Origin: Brugia malayi
Taxonomy: Eukaryota; Nematoda; Chromadorea; Rhabditida; Onchocercidae
Assembly (NCBI RefSeq): GCF_000002995.4
Contig: NW_025062479.1
Span: forward strand, 13,711,721-13,775,720
DNA length: 64,000 nt
Reading direction: 5' to 3'
Below are positions 13,284 to 25,915 of this stretch, one piece after another. Position 1 is the first letter of the stretch, and every line of letters begins with the position of its first letter. The notes beneath the pieces were generated by a model, which was given only the letters and a program-made list of their open reading frames with translations, was not told the origin of the DNA and did not search any database. Both the position numbers and the translations under genes were made by a program.

Positions 13284-14434
13284 TTTCTAAAATAAAGTAA
13301 TGTTTCACTTTGTATTCTTGAAAAGAATGTCGACAAAAATTGAAAAATAAACAAAAAAAGGAAGAAAATGCTTATGCAAGGAAGATTATTTTAAGGAGAG
13401 GAGAAGAGAGGAGAGAATATAACTTTTTTTTTTCAGTCAATATGAAATGTACTCTAAAGTGTCGTAAGTATTTGATGACATTTTCCATCAAAAACAAATA
13501 TACAACAAAATCATGTCAGTCTTCCAAATTCTATTTAATTACTATGCAAAACATAAAGGTGATTGAATTACTAATTTGCTGAGTTAATTTAAATAATTAA
13601 TTAAAGCTAGATAAAATCACTAAACAAATTCATATTTAAGATAATCAAAAAAATTGCAAAAAAAGAAGACTTCTATTGAAATGTTAACAGCTGAAAAACT
13701 ATCACAATATGCATGGATTAATTAAGTGCCACACGTGTCATCATCCGTTACCACTATCTGCCACCAGTTTTGCAACAAAGCATTTGCCGTACCATCTAGT
13801 AGTATAGTAGTAGCAGTGGCAGTAGCTCTTTGGTAATTTCCAGATGGACGGTGTTATGAAGTGATTTGTTTGCTAAAATTCCAATAGGATGTTGTATTGA
13901 GATTGAGAGTGTTACAACTGATCTATAGTCTAATTCTTTCTTTTCATCATTTAGGAAAAGTAAAAAATTGATTTCCTCTAAATAATTAAAATTTAAATTA
14001 TGCAATTAAAATTGATAGGAATAAGGAAACGATTTCAGATATTTTCAGTTTTAATGATCGTATCATTTTATTTTATTATAAAATGCTGATTTGTTTTCTT
14101 TCTTTTTCTGCTCACTTGCAGTAGAAATTTTCTAATTTATGTTTTCAAGTTTTTGATGATGTAGAGTATAGTTTGTTATTTGAATTTGAATTTAGTATGA
14201 TGTTCTTTTTTTTTTGAATTTTTTTTGAATTTTTTGATTAATTTTGATGGATTTTTTTGAATAATAGTATGCTTATATTGCATCACAATTTTATCGTACT
14301 ACTTTTATCATTAAATTAAATTAGTAATATGGTCGTAACATTTTTTTTTTTCTGGATTATAGTTGTCTGTGTCTGATTTCCATTTTAAATGATGCTCAAT
14401 TTCATTGAATTTTAATTTTATTTTCAAAGAAAAA
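13284..14434. other. Intergenic / upstream region of the PARP gene
   Basis: No supported exon. A stretch at about 13725-13880 is richer in G and C than its surroundings and holds a TAG/TAGTAG-rich run; it may be part of the PARP promoter (inference). The end at 14421-14430 (TTTTCAAAG) is a plausible trans-splice acceptor for the PARP start. Confidence 0.5.
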
Positions 14435-17400
14435 ATGGATGATTTGGGAAAAAGCGAAAATAACACTGTTGGAGATGTGGAGGCCAATGATCAGAATGAT
14501 TGGAATGCAGACAGTGCGGGACTGTTTCAGAAATTGGTTTGGGAATACGAATTGAGCCGAGGAAGATGGATCAAATATGATAATGTAGTCAACAAAAAAT
14601 TAAAGTAATCCTCCATATTACTTTTAGCATACAGATATATTGGATTTGTAGAATATTTAATGTTGACATTGCCATAGAATGTCAAGAGCAAGTATCATCC
14701 GCAGTACATTCCATCTGTGGAAATGTATAGTTTTTTGAAAATATCGAATGCAGTACGACTAAAATTGTTCCTTATTCCATAAGTTACCTCTTTTCGTTTC
14801 TTTCATTGCTTTTAAATTCTCTAAGAATCTCTGAAAGATGCCTCATCAGCAGCAGAAATATTTCGTTCGCACTTAATTATAACTCAGAAACTACTGTTCC
14901 ATATCACTTTTCACTAAGATTTGTTTGAAATTAGCTATCATTTAAATTTATCGAAATTAGTAGTTTGTATTATAGTGATAACATAACACATGGTATTACG
15001 GAGTTTGAAATGGATGAGTCTAAATTACAAGTTGATTTCAATTCAATGAAACAAAAAAATTTGGATACCGGTTTTGTTCGGTCTATAAGATGCGCCATTC
15101 GAAATGACGAAGGTAAATGACCACCAAATCAGTGAAATTTTTCTCTCATAGCTCAAGTTTTAGCATATTTTTGAGAATATATTTATTCGAAAAGCATATT
15201 TTGTCGTAGATCTTTATCGTGTTTGGGAATATCTTGATCCGAAAAGACGTTGGCGAAGTGTGGATCCAGTATCTGCCGTTACATTAGAAAATGCCTTCGT
15301 TAATGAATCTGGAGATGTTAAAATACTGCTGTCAGGAATGAATTTTGTTGCTGATTTTAACACAAATCTAATCAGAAGTGACGACGGATCGACGGAATAT
15401 AAAGTGAGTAGAAATCATCTTTTTTTTTTTTTGTTAAATCTTTGTGAAAAAAATTCTTTTATAGATCTATAGAGTTTTTTCTTAGTTAGGAAGTTTCATT
15501 AGTAATGTCAAATGCACTGTCAGATTCGTTCGCACATTTCGAATGCGGAGCCATCAATGTCATCAAAACCAGTCCCAAGAGTTGAACGCCTTCGAGCAGC
15601 AAAGCGTATTGCAGCACGAACCGATATACCTTCGCTTGAAAGTAAACAAAAGGTTAGCTATGAAGGATTTTAGTATTTGTCTTACAGCTAGTACCATAGA
15701 CTGTGTAGTTGTACTGAACAAACCTGAAAATGGCACCTATGTACTGCCAAACGATAGTGCAAAAAAAAAAAAAAAATTTGAGTAAAATCGAAATACCTCT
15801 CTAAGGTACTACCCTATGATCGATTATTTTTTGCTTAAAAGTGATGCATTTGTTGCACTTTTCAATGCACTATTACATACTTTCCAGAAAGCTTTTTAGT
15901 ATCATCAAGAAATTTTTTAAAAGGAAGAGTTTTTAGGAGTACGACAATCATTAAATGTGGTCAGTTGTACTCTAACTAAGTTATGAAATCAAAAAAATTT
16001 TTTCGAAGTAAAAAATTATTTTATATGTAATAAAATGCGTCCTCAAATGCCTCTATCTTCAGTTTGATGGATCATCGAAATTACAGCCAACAGGGAAGGA
16101 GGATGACAGAAATGATACCAATGGAGATGATGATAAGAGTAAGAAACAAAGAAAAAGTCGTAGAAAAGGAAATGCTAATTCTGAAAATCAAAAATCAAAT
16201 GATTCGAGTACTGGTAGGATGTTTCTGAGGAGCATATCAAATCATTAAGCATTATTAATGATGTGATGAAAGATGTAGGCATATCGAGAAAAAATATGCC
16301 TGATTAGCTGTACTTTGAGCGCGATCGCATTGTAGGTGAAATGGAAATTCATTGCGGTTAAAACAGTGCTTAAATGCATATTCTTTTATTTCATTTCTTT
16401 AGTTTGTTTGGTTAATAAAATTATTTCAGATAACAAAAGCGATTTAAAAAAAGTTATACTAAAAGGGATTGCGGCTGTAGATCCTGAATGTCATGAGTTA
16501 GTTGGCACCACACATGTTTATACTGAATTCAACAATGTTTATGATGCCTTATTGAATCAGGTTGCATAATTGAATTGCTTCTACAATAATATATTGTGTT
16601 GGGTCTAGTTTTAAGGAATAAATGATGAAAATGTGAACTAAATTTTTCACTTTCTTAAAGGAATCATTAATTCTTCACTTACTTAGACGGAGCTAATACA
16701 GTTTTACAGTTTTTTGTTTCAGACCAGTGCACAATGCAATAAAAATAAATTTTTTATCATACAGTTGTTAGAATCTGATATAGAAAAGCGCTATTGGGTT
16801 TGGTTCCGTTGGGGGCGTGTTGGCTACAAAGTTTGTTTTTATGGATTACTTCCGTCATATATGTTTGATTTTCAATTCATGCTTATTTAGTGATATATCA
16901 GTGCAGGCGATATCCATTTCTTCATAAATTGATATCATAGTATCTTGAAGTTTCATATCGAGTGAGTTTCATATCACTCGTATCACTCAAAGTTTTTAAG
17001 AAAGCTTTGATTTTACACTTGGAATTATATAATTGCTTATTAAGTGATTTCGAAAATCTGGATGAATTTTTCTCTCAGACTGTATGTTCAGGGACAAACT
17101 AGTTTGAATCCATGTGGTACGAACTTAACATTAGCAAAGAAATTATTTTGTGACAAGTTCAAGAACAAAACGACAAATGAATGGGCCGAAAGAGCTAATT
17201 TTGATAAAATATCTGGCAAATACGACTACTTGCCTGTTTGTTTCTTTAAATAAAACTATGTTCAATGTTTTAAAATAAAGTTTTTAACAATTTGCAAAAG
17301 TTCTTTCTGGTTTTAAATAATGTACTGTACTTTTAAGAGTGATTATTCGAAAGTAATAGAGGAGGAAATGAATGAAAATGAAGATAAAGAGAAAAAAGTT

Positions 17401-19876
17401 AAGTCAAAATTGGATCCCTATTTGCTGCATTTATTAAATATTATTTGTGATATACGAACAATGGAGGAAACGATGACAGAATTGGAATATGATGCTACTA
17501 AAGCACCACTAGGTATAACACCTGATTATTTGACTTTTAAGAATTAAATTTTTTATTTTTTTGAATGCCATAGCAGAGCATCTCAATTTTCATTATTTTT
17601 CATTATATAACAAACAACATCATACTGTCATCATACTCCATTAATGAATTTGACTATTAACTATTTTTTGCTACATATACTAGTCTTGTAGCTATTGATC
17701 GCTTGGTAAGTAAAACAACTGTAAGTAATGTATGAACTGCAGAAATTATATTTTTAGGAAAAGTAACGGATGAACAAATTAAGGCTGGCTACGCAGCGCT
17801 AACAAAAATTGAAGAGTATATTAAGAAAAAGGATTTTTCGTCCAATTTTATTGAAACTGTCAATAATTATTACACAAAAATTCCTCATTTTTTTGGGTAA
17901 TTATTCCATCAGAAATGATACTTCTAAAATTCAGTGCAACAAGTCTGTCAGTAATTTTCACTTACAACACGCATAAGCATTCCAGGACATTACCATCTTT
18001 TTTGATTATTTCATTTTCTTTAGACTATGATGGTATTAAAATTCAACATTGAATGTTCAGTGTACTATGAATTATTGAATTCTTCATCACATTTGCAGGA
18101 TGCGTCAGCCACCAATGATTAAAACAATGGAACAGTTAAAAACTGAAATTAAATTGTTGGAGGCATTAAATGGAATTGGAGTAGCTGTACGAACCTTCAA
18201 GAAAGAGGGAGATGTGAATATTCATCCAATTGATCGTCATTACATAAATATGAAATGCGAAATATCACTCCTTAGTGTAAATGATCCTATTTATCAGGTA
18301 TTTTTATTCAAGTGGCTTTAAAAAAAGATTCAAGACATTAAGTTTAAATCATATTCAACATGGAAGGTGAATGAATCTATATCACTTTCTCACTTAATGA
18401 ACATCGAATCACCGAATATGTGAAATGGCTTTTCAATTGAAGAAGAAAACAACCCACGAGGACAATATCGCGGTCTTGTTATTTATCTAACAAATATGAT
18501 ATTACAATCTGTATGTCATTTTTTTTTTTCTTTTTATAATAATCCAGCTTGTGGATAATTATCTTCAATGGACACATGCTCCAACACATATTATGTATCA
18601 AATACGCATTCGTAATTTATATGCAGTAAATCGAAGCGGAGAACGAGAAGAATTTATGTTCGATATTGGTAACAGGTTTAAATATATATATATTTTAGTT
18701 TAGTGTTGAACTAGTCATAAGTTTCATTTTTTTTTCTTCGTTTTGTTATTTATGTTTTGTTATTCTTGCAGTTTTGGAATTCTTAATAGGTATTAAAGCA
18801 CATTATTACGTTTTAAAATCGTTTGTTAATATGACATTATAACGGAAAAAGCAGCAAAACATTCTATTATTTAGTAATAATTTTCTGTCCATTGCTGTTT
18901 TTTTATCTTTTATTTTTTAAAATTTCAGTGCTTTCAAACGTTCCCAGTGAAACAGAAATGAGATTATTTTGCTATTTTCTATAGCTTTGTTGAAAAGCTT
19001 GTTTTTATTTTCGTTGAATAATATTTATAGCTCAGATAAAATGTTAGTTTTTTCAAAGGCGGAAATAATTTTTAGGAAGTTATTATGGCATGGATCTCGA
19101 CTTACAAACTGGTATAGTATTTTATCTCAAGGTCTTCGAATTGCCCCGCTGGAAGCTCCTAAGGTAAACTTTTGAAATTATTTTCTAGAGTTCCATTATT
19201 TTTTCCTTCTATTATAACTTAAAGTACGTTTTTAACTTTTGTTTCAGACAGGCTACATGTTTGGTAAGGGTATTTACTTTGCTGATATGTCAACAAAATC
19301 AGCCAATTACTGCTATCCACAAGAAAATAAGCCTGGTTTTTTGGTATTGGCACAAGTTGCATTGGGAGAAATGAACGAATTATTACAAGCTGACTTTCAA
19401 GCCAGTAAACTTCCTGAAGGAAAGAATAGTACTAAAGGATTAGGTTTAATTGTCCCCGATCCGACTACATATGTCACTTTGTGAGTTTTTTGATTTCTTA
19501 CCATTATTTTTACTGTTTTTCGCTACAACCCAATTCGGTATTTTTTAAGTTTTAAAATATGGTTTCAGTAGTTTATTTGGCAGTGCAATATGTGCATAAT
19601 TTGTATAGTATTGTATTCACATCTTCCCCAAAAGTTCAGACTATTTTATGTGATTTGTCTTATGTTTGGACCGTATTTATAATAAATGATTTTACCACTA
19701 AATTCTAAATTTCATGATCTATTTGCAGAGACGATTGTGAAGTGCCATGTGGTAAGCCGATCACATTGCAACCAAAAGACACGATATTTTCCCTTGTTTA
19801 TAACGAATACATTGTTTACGATGTGAAGCAAATTTGGATTCGTTATCTGGTTGAAATTGATTTCATTTTTAACTAG
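14435..19876 (+). CDS. PARP2: Poly(ADP-ribose) polymerase, PARP2 type with tandem WWE domains
   Basis: Fifteen exons: 14435..14604, 14976..15112, 15210..15403, 15524..15652, 16063..16213, 16430..16560, 16723..16830, 17092..17235, 17338..17512, 17758..17896, 18099..18297, 18548..18675, 19076..19163, 19248..19480, 19729..19876. All join in phase and give 757 residues (human PARP2 has 583). Domain order: WWE 1 (about 25-102; [25 protein letters not shown]), WWE 2 (about 105-170; [20 protein letters not shown]), a basic linker with [10 protein letters not shown] (probable nuclear signal), WGR domain (about 260-388; FRWGRVGYK), the regulatory helical domain (about 425-560), and the ADP-ribosyltransferase fold. 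The catalytic triad H607 (LWHGS), Y641 ([10 protein letters not shown]) and E735 (YNEYIVYD) is intact, so the enzyme should make poly(ADP-ribose) from NAD+ at DNA breaks. Start chosen because ATG follows an acceptor-like TTTTCAAAG; an in-frame ATG lies 30 bases upstream. Confidence 0.95.
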
Positions 19877-20918
19877 GTTTTGCGTATTTATTCACTTATT
19901 TGTTGCTGTCAACTTGTTTGTTTACACCCATTTTATTTAGGTATTATTTTGAAAATTGTTCCATTTATTTCTCGAGTTTTTAGGTATCTCATGTTTTTTG
20001 GTCATAGTTTTTTGTATTTCTTTATTTCAAATGGTGTTATTAATTCCAATATTAATGGCCGGATTAAGGAACTAGTGCTTCAATTTACTGATTGCTTAGC
20101 ATGATTTCGAAAAGGGTCCATACCGAATAGAAAGATCCCATCAATACTAAGATTAAAGATTTATTATTTGAATCGGGGAAGAAAACTGTGTGATGATGAC
20201 AACTAAAAAAGGTAAAGTTTGTTTCTTTTGAATAAGATATTTCAATAAAATTATAATTTAATGTTCAAATACGATCGATACGACGTCCCGTTTATCTGCT
20301 ACTTAACTCAAGTGAAGTTCTTGGACAAGGAAATACTGAAAGATATAAATGTGTAATTAATCATCTTAAACATTATGCAAGAAAAGTCTTCATTTGTACT
20401 ATAAATAATTGTTCAGAATCGTTTGTGTTTGAATAAATTCATTGAATCTTTCTATAGCCTAATTGATAAATGAATTGTTATTTCGAATGAATTTTTTAAA
20501 TTACTTAGAATGATTTGATTCATTTCGTAGTTTTGGAAATTTCTCGAAACAAAACGAAAATGCTTATCTTACCCGTTATTTTGTTAGCATAAATGATTTC
20601 TCTTGCATTTTTCAAATTTCTTCTGTCATTTTATTGAATATAACATTAACTGCATATAATTGTTACGCTTTTTTTCTTTTTTTTTTAAATCACGTAAATA
20701 TAAAATACCGTACGATCATACGACATGTGATATTGATTATTTCTATAAAGTTATTTTACTACGTCAACAATGCTACTTTCTTGTTTAGCTATTTCGTCTC
20801 ATGCAGTTAATGAACAAAAATACTTTTTTGTTCAAATATTTTTCTGCTGTCTGAAATTTACAGTTTAACATTGATGAATTATTGAATTATACATATATGT
20901 TAATTTTTAGGTGAACTA
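19877..20918. other. Intergenic between PARP and VPS33B
   Basis: No exon seen. It holds the PARP 3' flank and the VPS33B upstream region; AATTTTTAG at 20902-20910, eight bases before the ATG at 20919, fits a trans-splice acceptor. Confidence 0.6.
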
Positions 20919-22772
20919 ATGGAAAAAGAAAAAGGAAATATGGCTGATTTTGATGATTTTGGTTTACTAGCACAAATGGCTCGTCGAGAATTAATTCATT
21001 TACTTGAATCGATACCTGAAGTAAAAGATTTAGCAGTGGAGTTAAGTTTAATGCGACCATTGGATAAAATAGCATCAATGTCTGTTTTACAAGAACATAA
21101 CTGCGCTCATGTGCAACAATTTTTGCATCATTCAAATTTAAAATGGAGTGAAAATGCTATACATCGTGTATATATTATACGTCCAACGCTTGCTGCAGCA
21201 AAATGTATTGCTGAACATATTTTAGCTGAACCGGAACGAAATTATTCGGTAATATTTGTTCCACAACGTTTGTATATTTGTGAAGAAGAATTTGAGCGTT
21301 GTGGTATATATGGTATGATTGATATTCTAGAACTTGAATTACCACTAATCAATATTGATAAGCATTTATTCAGCTTGGAACATCATGAATTTACAATGGC
21401 AACATTAGTAGATCATAATTTTATTCATCTTCGTGCAGTTGCTAAATCATTATGGCAATTACAAACACTCTATGGATTAATACCAATTGTTTATGGTATT
21501 GGAGAAAATAGTATATATGTAAATAAATTAATGAAAAAATTACACAATGAATTTGGTGAGCCACGTTTATCATCGGATCAATCAATTGATTATCTATTTC
21601 TATTCGATCGAAGTTTAGATTTGCCAACTGTTTTTCTTACTGGTTTGACATACGAATCAATGGTACACGATACATTTGGAATAAGTTGTGGTAAAGTGAT
21701 ATTTGGCGATGAAGTAAATAAGCGTATAAAAAATGATAATATAAATCGTTCTAAAATTACCACATTGGATAATAATGATCCAATTTTTTCAGCTGTACGT
21801 AATATGCATATGACAGCAGTTTTTCCATTTTTAAGTGCTAAAGCAAAATCTCTTCAAGCAAGTTACGACAAAGGTTCAAATCTTGAACAAGTAAAAGATA
21901 TGAAAGAATTTGTATCCAATGAATTACGAACACTGAAACAACAGCATAAATTACTAGAATTGCATATTTGCGCTTGTGAAGTGGTTTTGGAGAAATGTAA
22001 AGGAATTTCAAGTCGACTTACACTGGAGCATGCATTAATTTCAGGAAATTTTGATCCTAATGAAGTATTAGCATATTTGGAAGATTGTATATGTACTCAA
22101 CACAATCAATGGCAAATCCTCTTATTAGCATGCTTATGGTCTCTTACACAAAATGGTATACCAACCAAATATTTCAATCAATTTCGAAATCAATATCTCT
22201 ATGCTTTTGGCCATGAAAACCTTGCAATATTACATTTTCTTGGTATTCAAGGTCTTCTAATTGAGCGTTCTATTCCACAACTAACAACTGTACATAATGT
22301 TATACCTATCAAATCTCAGCCTGTATCATCATTTTCTAAGCCTACATTTCAATTTTTAACACGACGTATGGCACTTCTTCCAGGCAATACCGAAACAACA
22401 ATAAATCTTCGAAATCCTGATCAAATGCGATATGTTTTTTCAGGTGTTTACACACCTATCTTATGTAAAATAGTTAATGATACAATAAATAATGGATGGA
22501 ATATGGAAGAAATGAAGATAACTTTTGGTGATACAGTTTTCTGTGATCAAAATTGCTCGCCAAATGCAAATCGTCAAACTGATAATCGTATCCGAAAAGT
22601 AATTTTAGTATATTTTATTGGTGGTGTAACATATTCGGAAATTGCTGCATTAACTTTACTTGCACAATACAATAATTTACGTATTATTATTGCTACAACA
22701 AATATTATTCATCGTGAAAAATTCATTAAAGAACTTGCTAACGTATCTGTTACATCTTTTTCGGAAATGTAA
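20919..22772 (+). CDS. VPS33B: Vacuolar protein sorting protein 33B (Sec1/Munc18 family), intronless
   Basis: One uninterrupted frame of 617 residues, the same length as human VPS33B. N-terminal LLESIPEVKDLAVELSLMRP and SLMRPLDKIASMSVLQEH match the start of the family; further matches are VYIIRPTL, IFVPQRLY, YGIYGMIDI-like, LFLFDRSLD, FVSNELRTLKQQHKLLELHI, the region ending in GVYTPILCKI, and the C-terminal LVYFIGGVTYSEIAALTLL. The family are SM proteins that bind SNAREs; VPS33B works with VIPAS39/SPE-39 in late endosome and lysosome-related traffic. A second in-frame ATG (20940) could be the start, but 20919 is just behind an acceptor-like TTTTTAG and is preferred. It has no introns, unlike all neighbouring genes, yet the frame is intact and conserved to the end. 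Confidence 0.97.
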   Translation: MEKEKGNMADFDDFGLLAQMARRELIHLLESIPEVKDLAVELSLMRPLDKIASMSVLQEHNCAHVQQFLHHSNLKWSENAIHRVYIIRPTLAAAKCIAEHILAEPERNYSVIFVPQRLYICEEEFERCGIYGMIDILELELPLINIDKHLFSLEHHEFTMATLVDHNFIHLRAVAKSLWQLQTLYGLIPIVYGIGENSIYVNKLMKKLHNEFGEPRLSSDQSIDYLFLFDRSLDLPTVFLTGLTYESMVHDTFGISCGKVIFGDEVNKRIKNDNINRSKITTLDNNDPIFSAVRNMHMTAVFPFLSAKAKSLQASYDKGSNLEQVKDMKEFVSNELRTLKQQHKLLELHICACEVVLEKCKGISSRLTLEHALISGNFDPNEVLAYLEDCICTQHNQWQILLLACLWSLTQNGIPTKYFNQFRNQYLYAFGHENLAILHFLGIQGLLIERSIPQLTTVHNVIPIKSQPVSSFSKPTFQFLTRRMALLPGNTETTINLRNPDQMRYVFSGVYTPILCKIVNDTINNGWNMEEMKITFGDTVFCDQNCSPNANRQTDNRIRKVILVYFIGGVTYSEIAALTLLAQYNNLRIIIATTNIIHREKFIKELANVSVTSFSEM

Positions 22773-25700
22773 GTGATTATGCTGCTTATATCGGTGATTA
22801 TTTAATTATTTGTATAACTTCATGTTTTGCAAGTTTAATTACTAGTATTTGTGTTTTTAGATAGTTTAATTTGTTTTAAATTAAAATGAATGAATAATGG
22901 TGATTGGTTTGGAGAAAAAAAAAACATTTAAAATGAGGTTTTTACTGCATTTTGACGGTTATTTTGGAATTTTATGCACTGATTTTTTGCATTAATTTGT
23001 TTTATCGTATGGATTCATTTTTATTTTGATAAGTCAAGAATGTAGAATGTAAAATATGCGTAATGCTATGCTGATGTATTTTTTAATATAAAATATTTGC
23101 TCATTTAAGTTTTAATTCTTTAAAGATATTTGAAATTTACTGTTAATTTTACAACATAAAAAAAGGAATAAAAGTGTAAGAAACTAATTTCAAGTGAGAA
23201 TTCTTTTTGTATTTTCAACCGTACTAATTTTTTTTTAAATAGGAATTTGGAATTTTAACCTTATTATGCATCATTTTTGTCCGTTTCCCAAATGTATTAG
23301 GCATGTTAATATTAAGCATAATTATAGAAAGTTAAGATATTTTGATATTATTCAGAATTGATGTTTGATATAACAAATTATTTCTTCCATGTGATTATTT
23401 TGGGAGAAATTAATTTGAATTGAAATTAATTTAAACATGCCAGAAGGATCGGATTTTAATTAATCATTTAATTAATTAATTAATCATGCAGTAAGCATTG
23501 ATTATTTTATATTTGCTACTATTATGTCAGTGATTTGAATACATAAATTATTTTAAACAAATTATGTTAAAATTTGTATTTTAATTTATGTTTACTCTTC
23601 GTGTTTACACGCAATAGTACATCGTATTTTTTACAAATTTTAATTTTTTTTAAATTATTCATTTCAGCAGTTGTTCACTTTTTCTACAGTGTTGCAAAAA
23701 TCATGTGTTACTAAAAAATCATGGAATTATTTTGGAAAGTGTAGATGAAATTATTTTTAAGAAAAAAAGGAAGCATGAAAATCAAATATGAAGGGAGGAA
23801 AATCCGTTTTTCCGTTTTTAGCGGTAGGAATTAATTATAATCCGGATCCGGAGCATTTTTATGGATCACTGGTAAACTGTTTTATTCTATGCAAACTACT
23901 AGATAATGAGTAATGATGCGAATTTGAAAGATTTCAAATTTATTAGTCATAAATTTTAGTCATACCAAGAAAAGAAAAGGAAGATTGAGGTCTATGATGT
24001 ATTTACTTTATTTGTCTTTTAAACCATTCAAGCAGTTTTGATTTGAATTAAAATGCATGAATTTGGCGAGAATTATAAAATTCTTTGAAGTATTAACTTT
24101 TTCATTTCCTTCTTCAACTTAATTGAGAAAAAAAAGAATGATGTTAAAGACATTAACATATTTAAACTGTGCATATAGTAGTTAATTTTATACTTTATAA
24201 TATATTTCTTGAAATAATAATAGACATTTTCATTGATAAAGGATTGGTGAATTTAATTATAGAATGAGGTAGTAAATTGAGATTAAAAGTATTTGCTTAT
24301 TTAGCTTTATAATTAGATTTGTTTAGAGAAGAAAATAGCTAATGGATTATTAAAGTTAATAACGTTCATTAAATTTTAGATGATACAATTTTGAATATAT
24401 TCCACATCGCTAAGTTTCTTTTTTTTTTTCTCCAAGAATTGGTAAATTATTAAGAAAAAAAAAAACTAAAAAATGTGTAAGTTGAAAAAAAAAGTGAAAT
24501 TACTAGGAAGAATGTTATTTCTGTTAGAATAAATCGATCTTGTTTTTAATGGTAATTTTCTAATTTTTTTTTTTTGACAAATCTTATGTTTGAATGATGG
24601 TAGCCACACAGTATTTGATTGATCGACTGATTTGAAATTATTGATAGCAATTCTTCGATTTGATTCATTTCTGCCAGATGTTATCCGGTTAGTGTTGTTA
24701 TCATTTGAAAAACAAAAGTATCAAAATGTTTTTATAAATGAATGTTGGGATTAATAATAGTAGTGGTGGTAGTAGTTAATAGTAGTAATATAAAAAGAAA
24801 AAGAAAATATATTTTAAATTTAAACCATTAACATATTTTGTATTTAGTATTTAAAATTTGAAAAAAAGACGATGTTTAAGCTGACTGATATCGCTGCATG
24901 TAATGTAAAGTAGCAATATCGTATCATTATTTTTAAGGGAGAATAAAATTATGCTAAAGTGTTTAAAATGTTTCAATTAAAAAAAATTTTTTTTTTTTTT
25001 TTGCTACTAAAATTGAACATTGTAAATAAAAACATTTAATTATCATTATAGTGGTGTTTTCTCATTAATAAAGGTAATTTGTTTTTTTTTTTTTATTTGC
25101 TTTATTTGGTATTTATTATTCATTTGTCAAATAGAAATGGAATAAAAAGATAATCAGAAATATTTCTTTTTTATATCGATTAATTTTAGAGAGCAGAAAT
25201 TGTAATGCAATTCCAATTCGAATTATCGATCTCAAAAGTCGATGAAAAGTTGCGAAGGTCGTATCCTTCATTAAATAATTTGTCATTGTTTTTGAATCTT
25301 ATTTTCTATTCATAGAAATGATCTATTTAATTTTATTTTACCAATTAAATTTTTTTCTTCTTTTTTTGTAAATACTAATGCAAGAAGTGCAATAAAGTTT
25401 TTCGTTTTCTTTTTTTTTTTTCTATATAAACTACTATGATAGAAGTTTATTCTGTATTTTAAATATATATATATATATATATTTTAATTCCATCTTATTT
25501 CTCATTAACATATTAGTTGACATCTACATTTCTTATAATTAATAATCTTTGAATTATTTAGAAATTCTTTTCATAGAATTCAAACAATAATTCTGTAAAT
25601 TTTTGTCGAAAAACTACGCTGTAAGATTTTTCCTGATAAAAGTAAATCAATTAAAATTTTATTATTTGATAGTTCATACTTGCGAGTTAATTAAGCATGC

Positions 25701-25915
25701 GTAGATTGTTAATTAAATAATTCGACATGTTCATTTCTTAGTAAACTGAATAAGATGACAATTACATAGATTTAAAATTTTCATTTTTTTTGTGTGGAAT
25801 TAGACTTCAAAAACATCCTTAATACAAAAATTGATTTTCATTGATTTCATTGAAGTAAAGTAATAAAGACGTGTATTGTTAGTTAAACAAGTTGATTCGA
25901 CCAATGTGAAATATT
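22773..25915. other. Long intergenic region, no gene seen
   Basis: About 3.1 kb of AT-rich DNA with the VPS33B 3' flank; no conserved coding stretch on either strand. Contains poly(A)/poly(T) runs and a (TA)n run at 25461-25483. Confidence 0.6.
25461..25483. repeat. (TA)n microsatellite
   Basis: Uninterrupted AT dinucleotide run in intergenic DNA upstream of the small Cys-rich membrane protein gene. Confidence 0.9.

Noticed and set aside
13796..14005. 69-residue minus-strand open frame upstream of PARP.
   Set aside because: No homology, no convincing splice or start context, and it lies in the probable PARP promoter.
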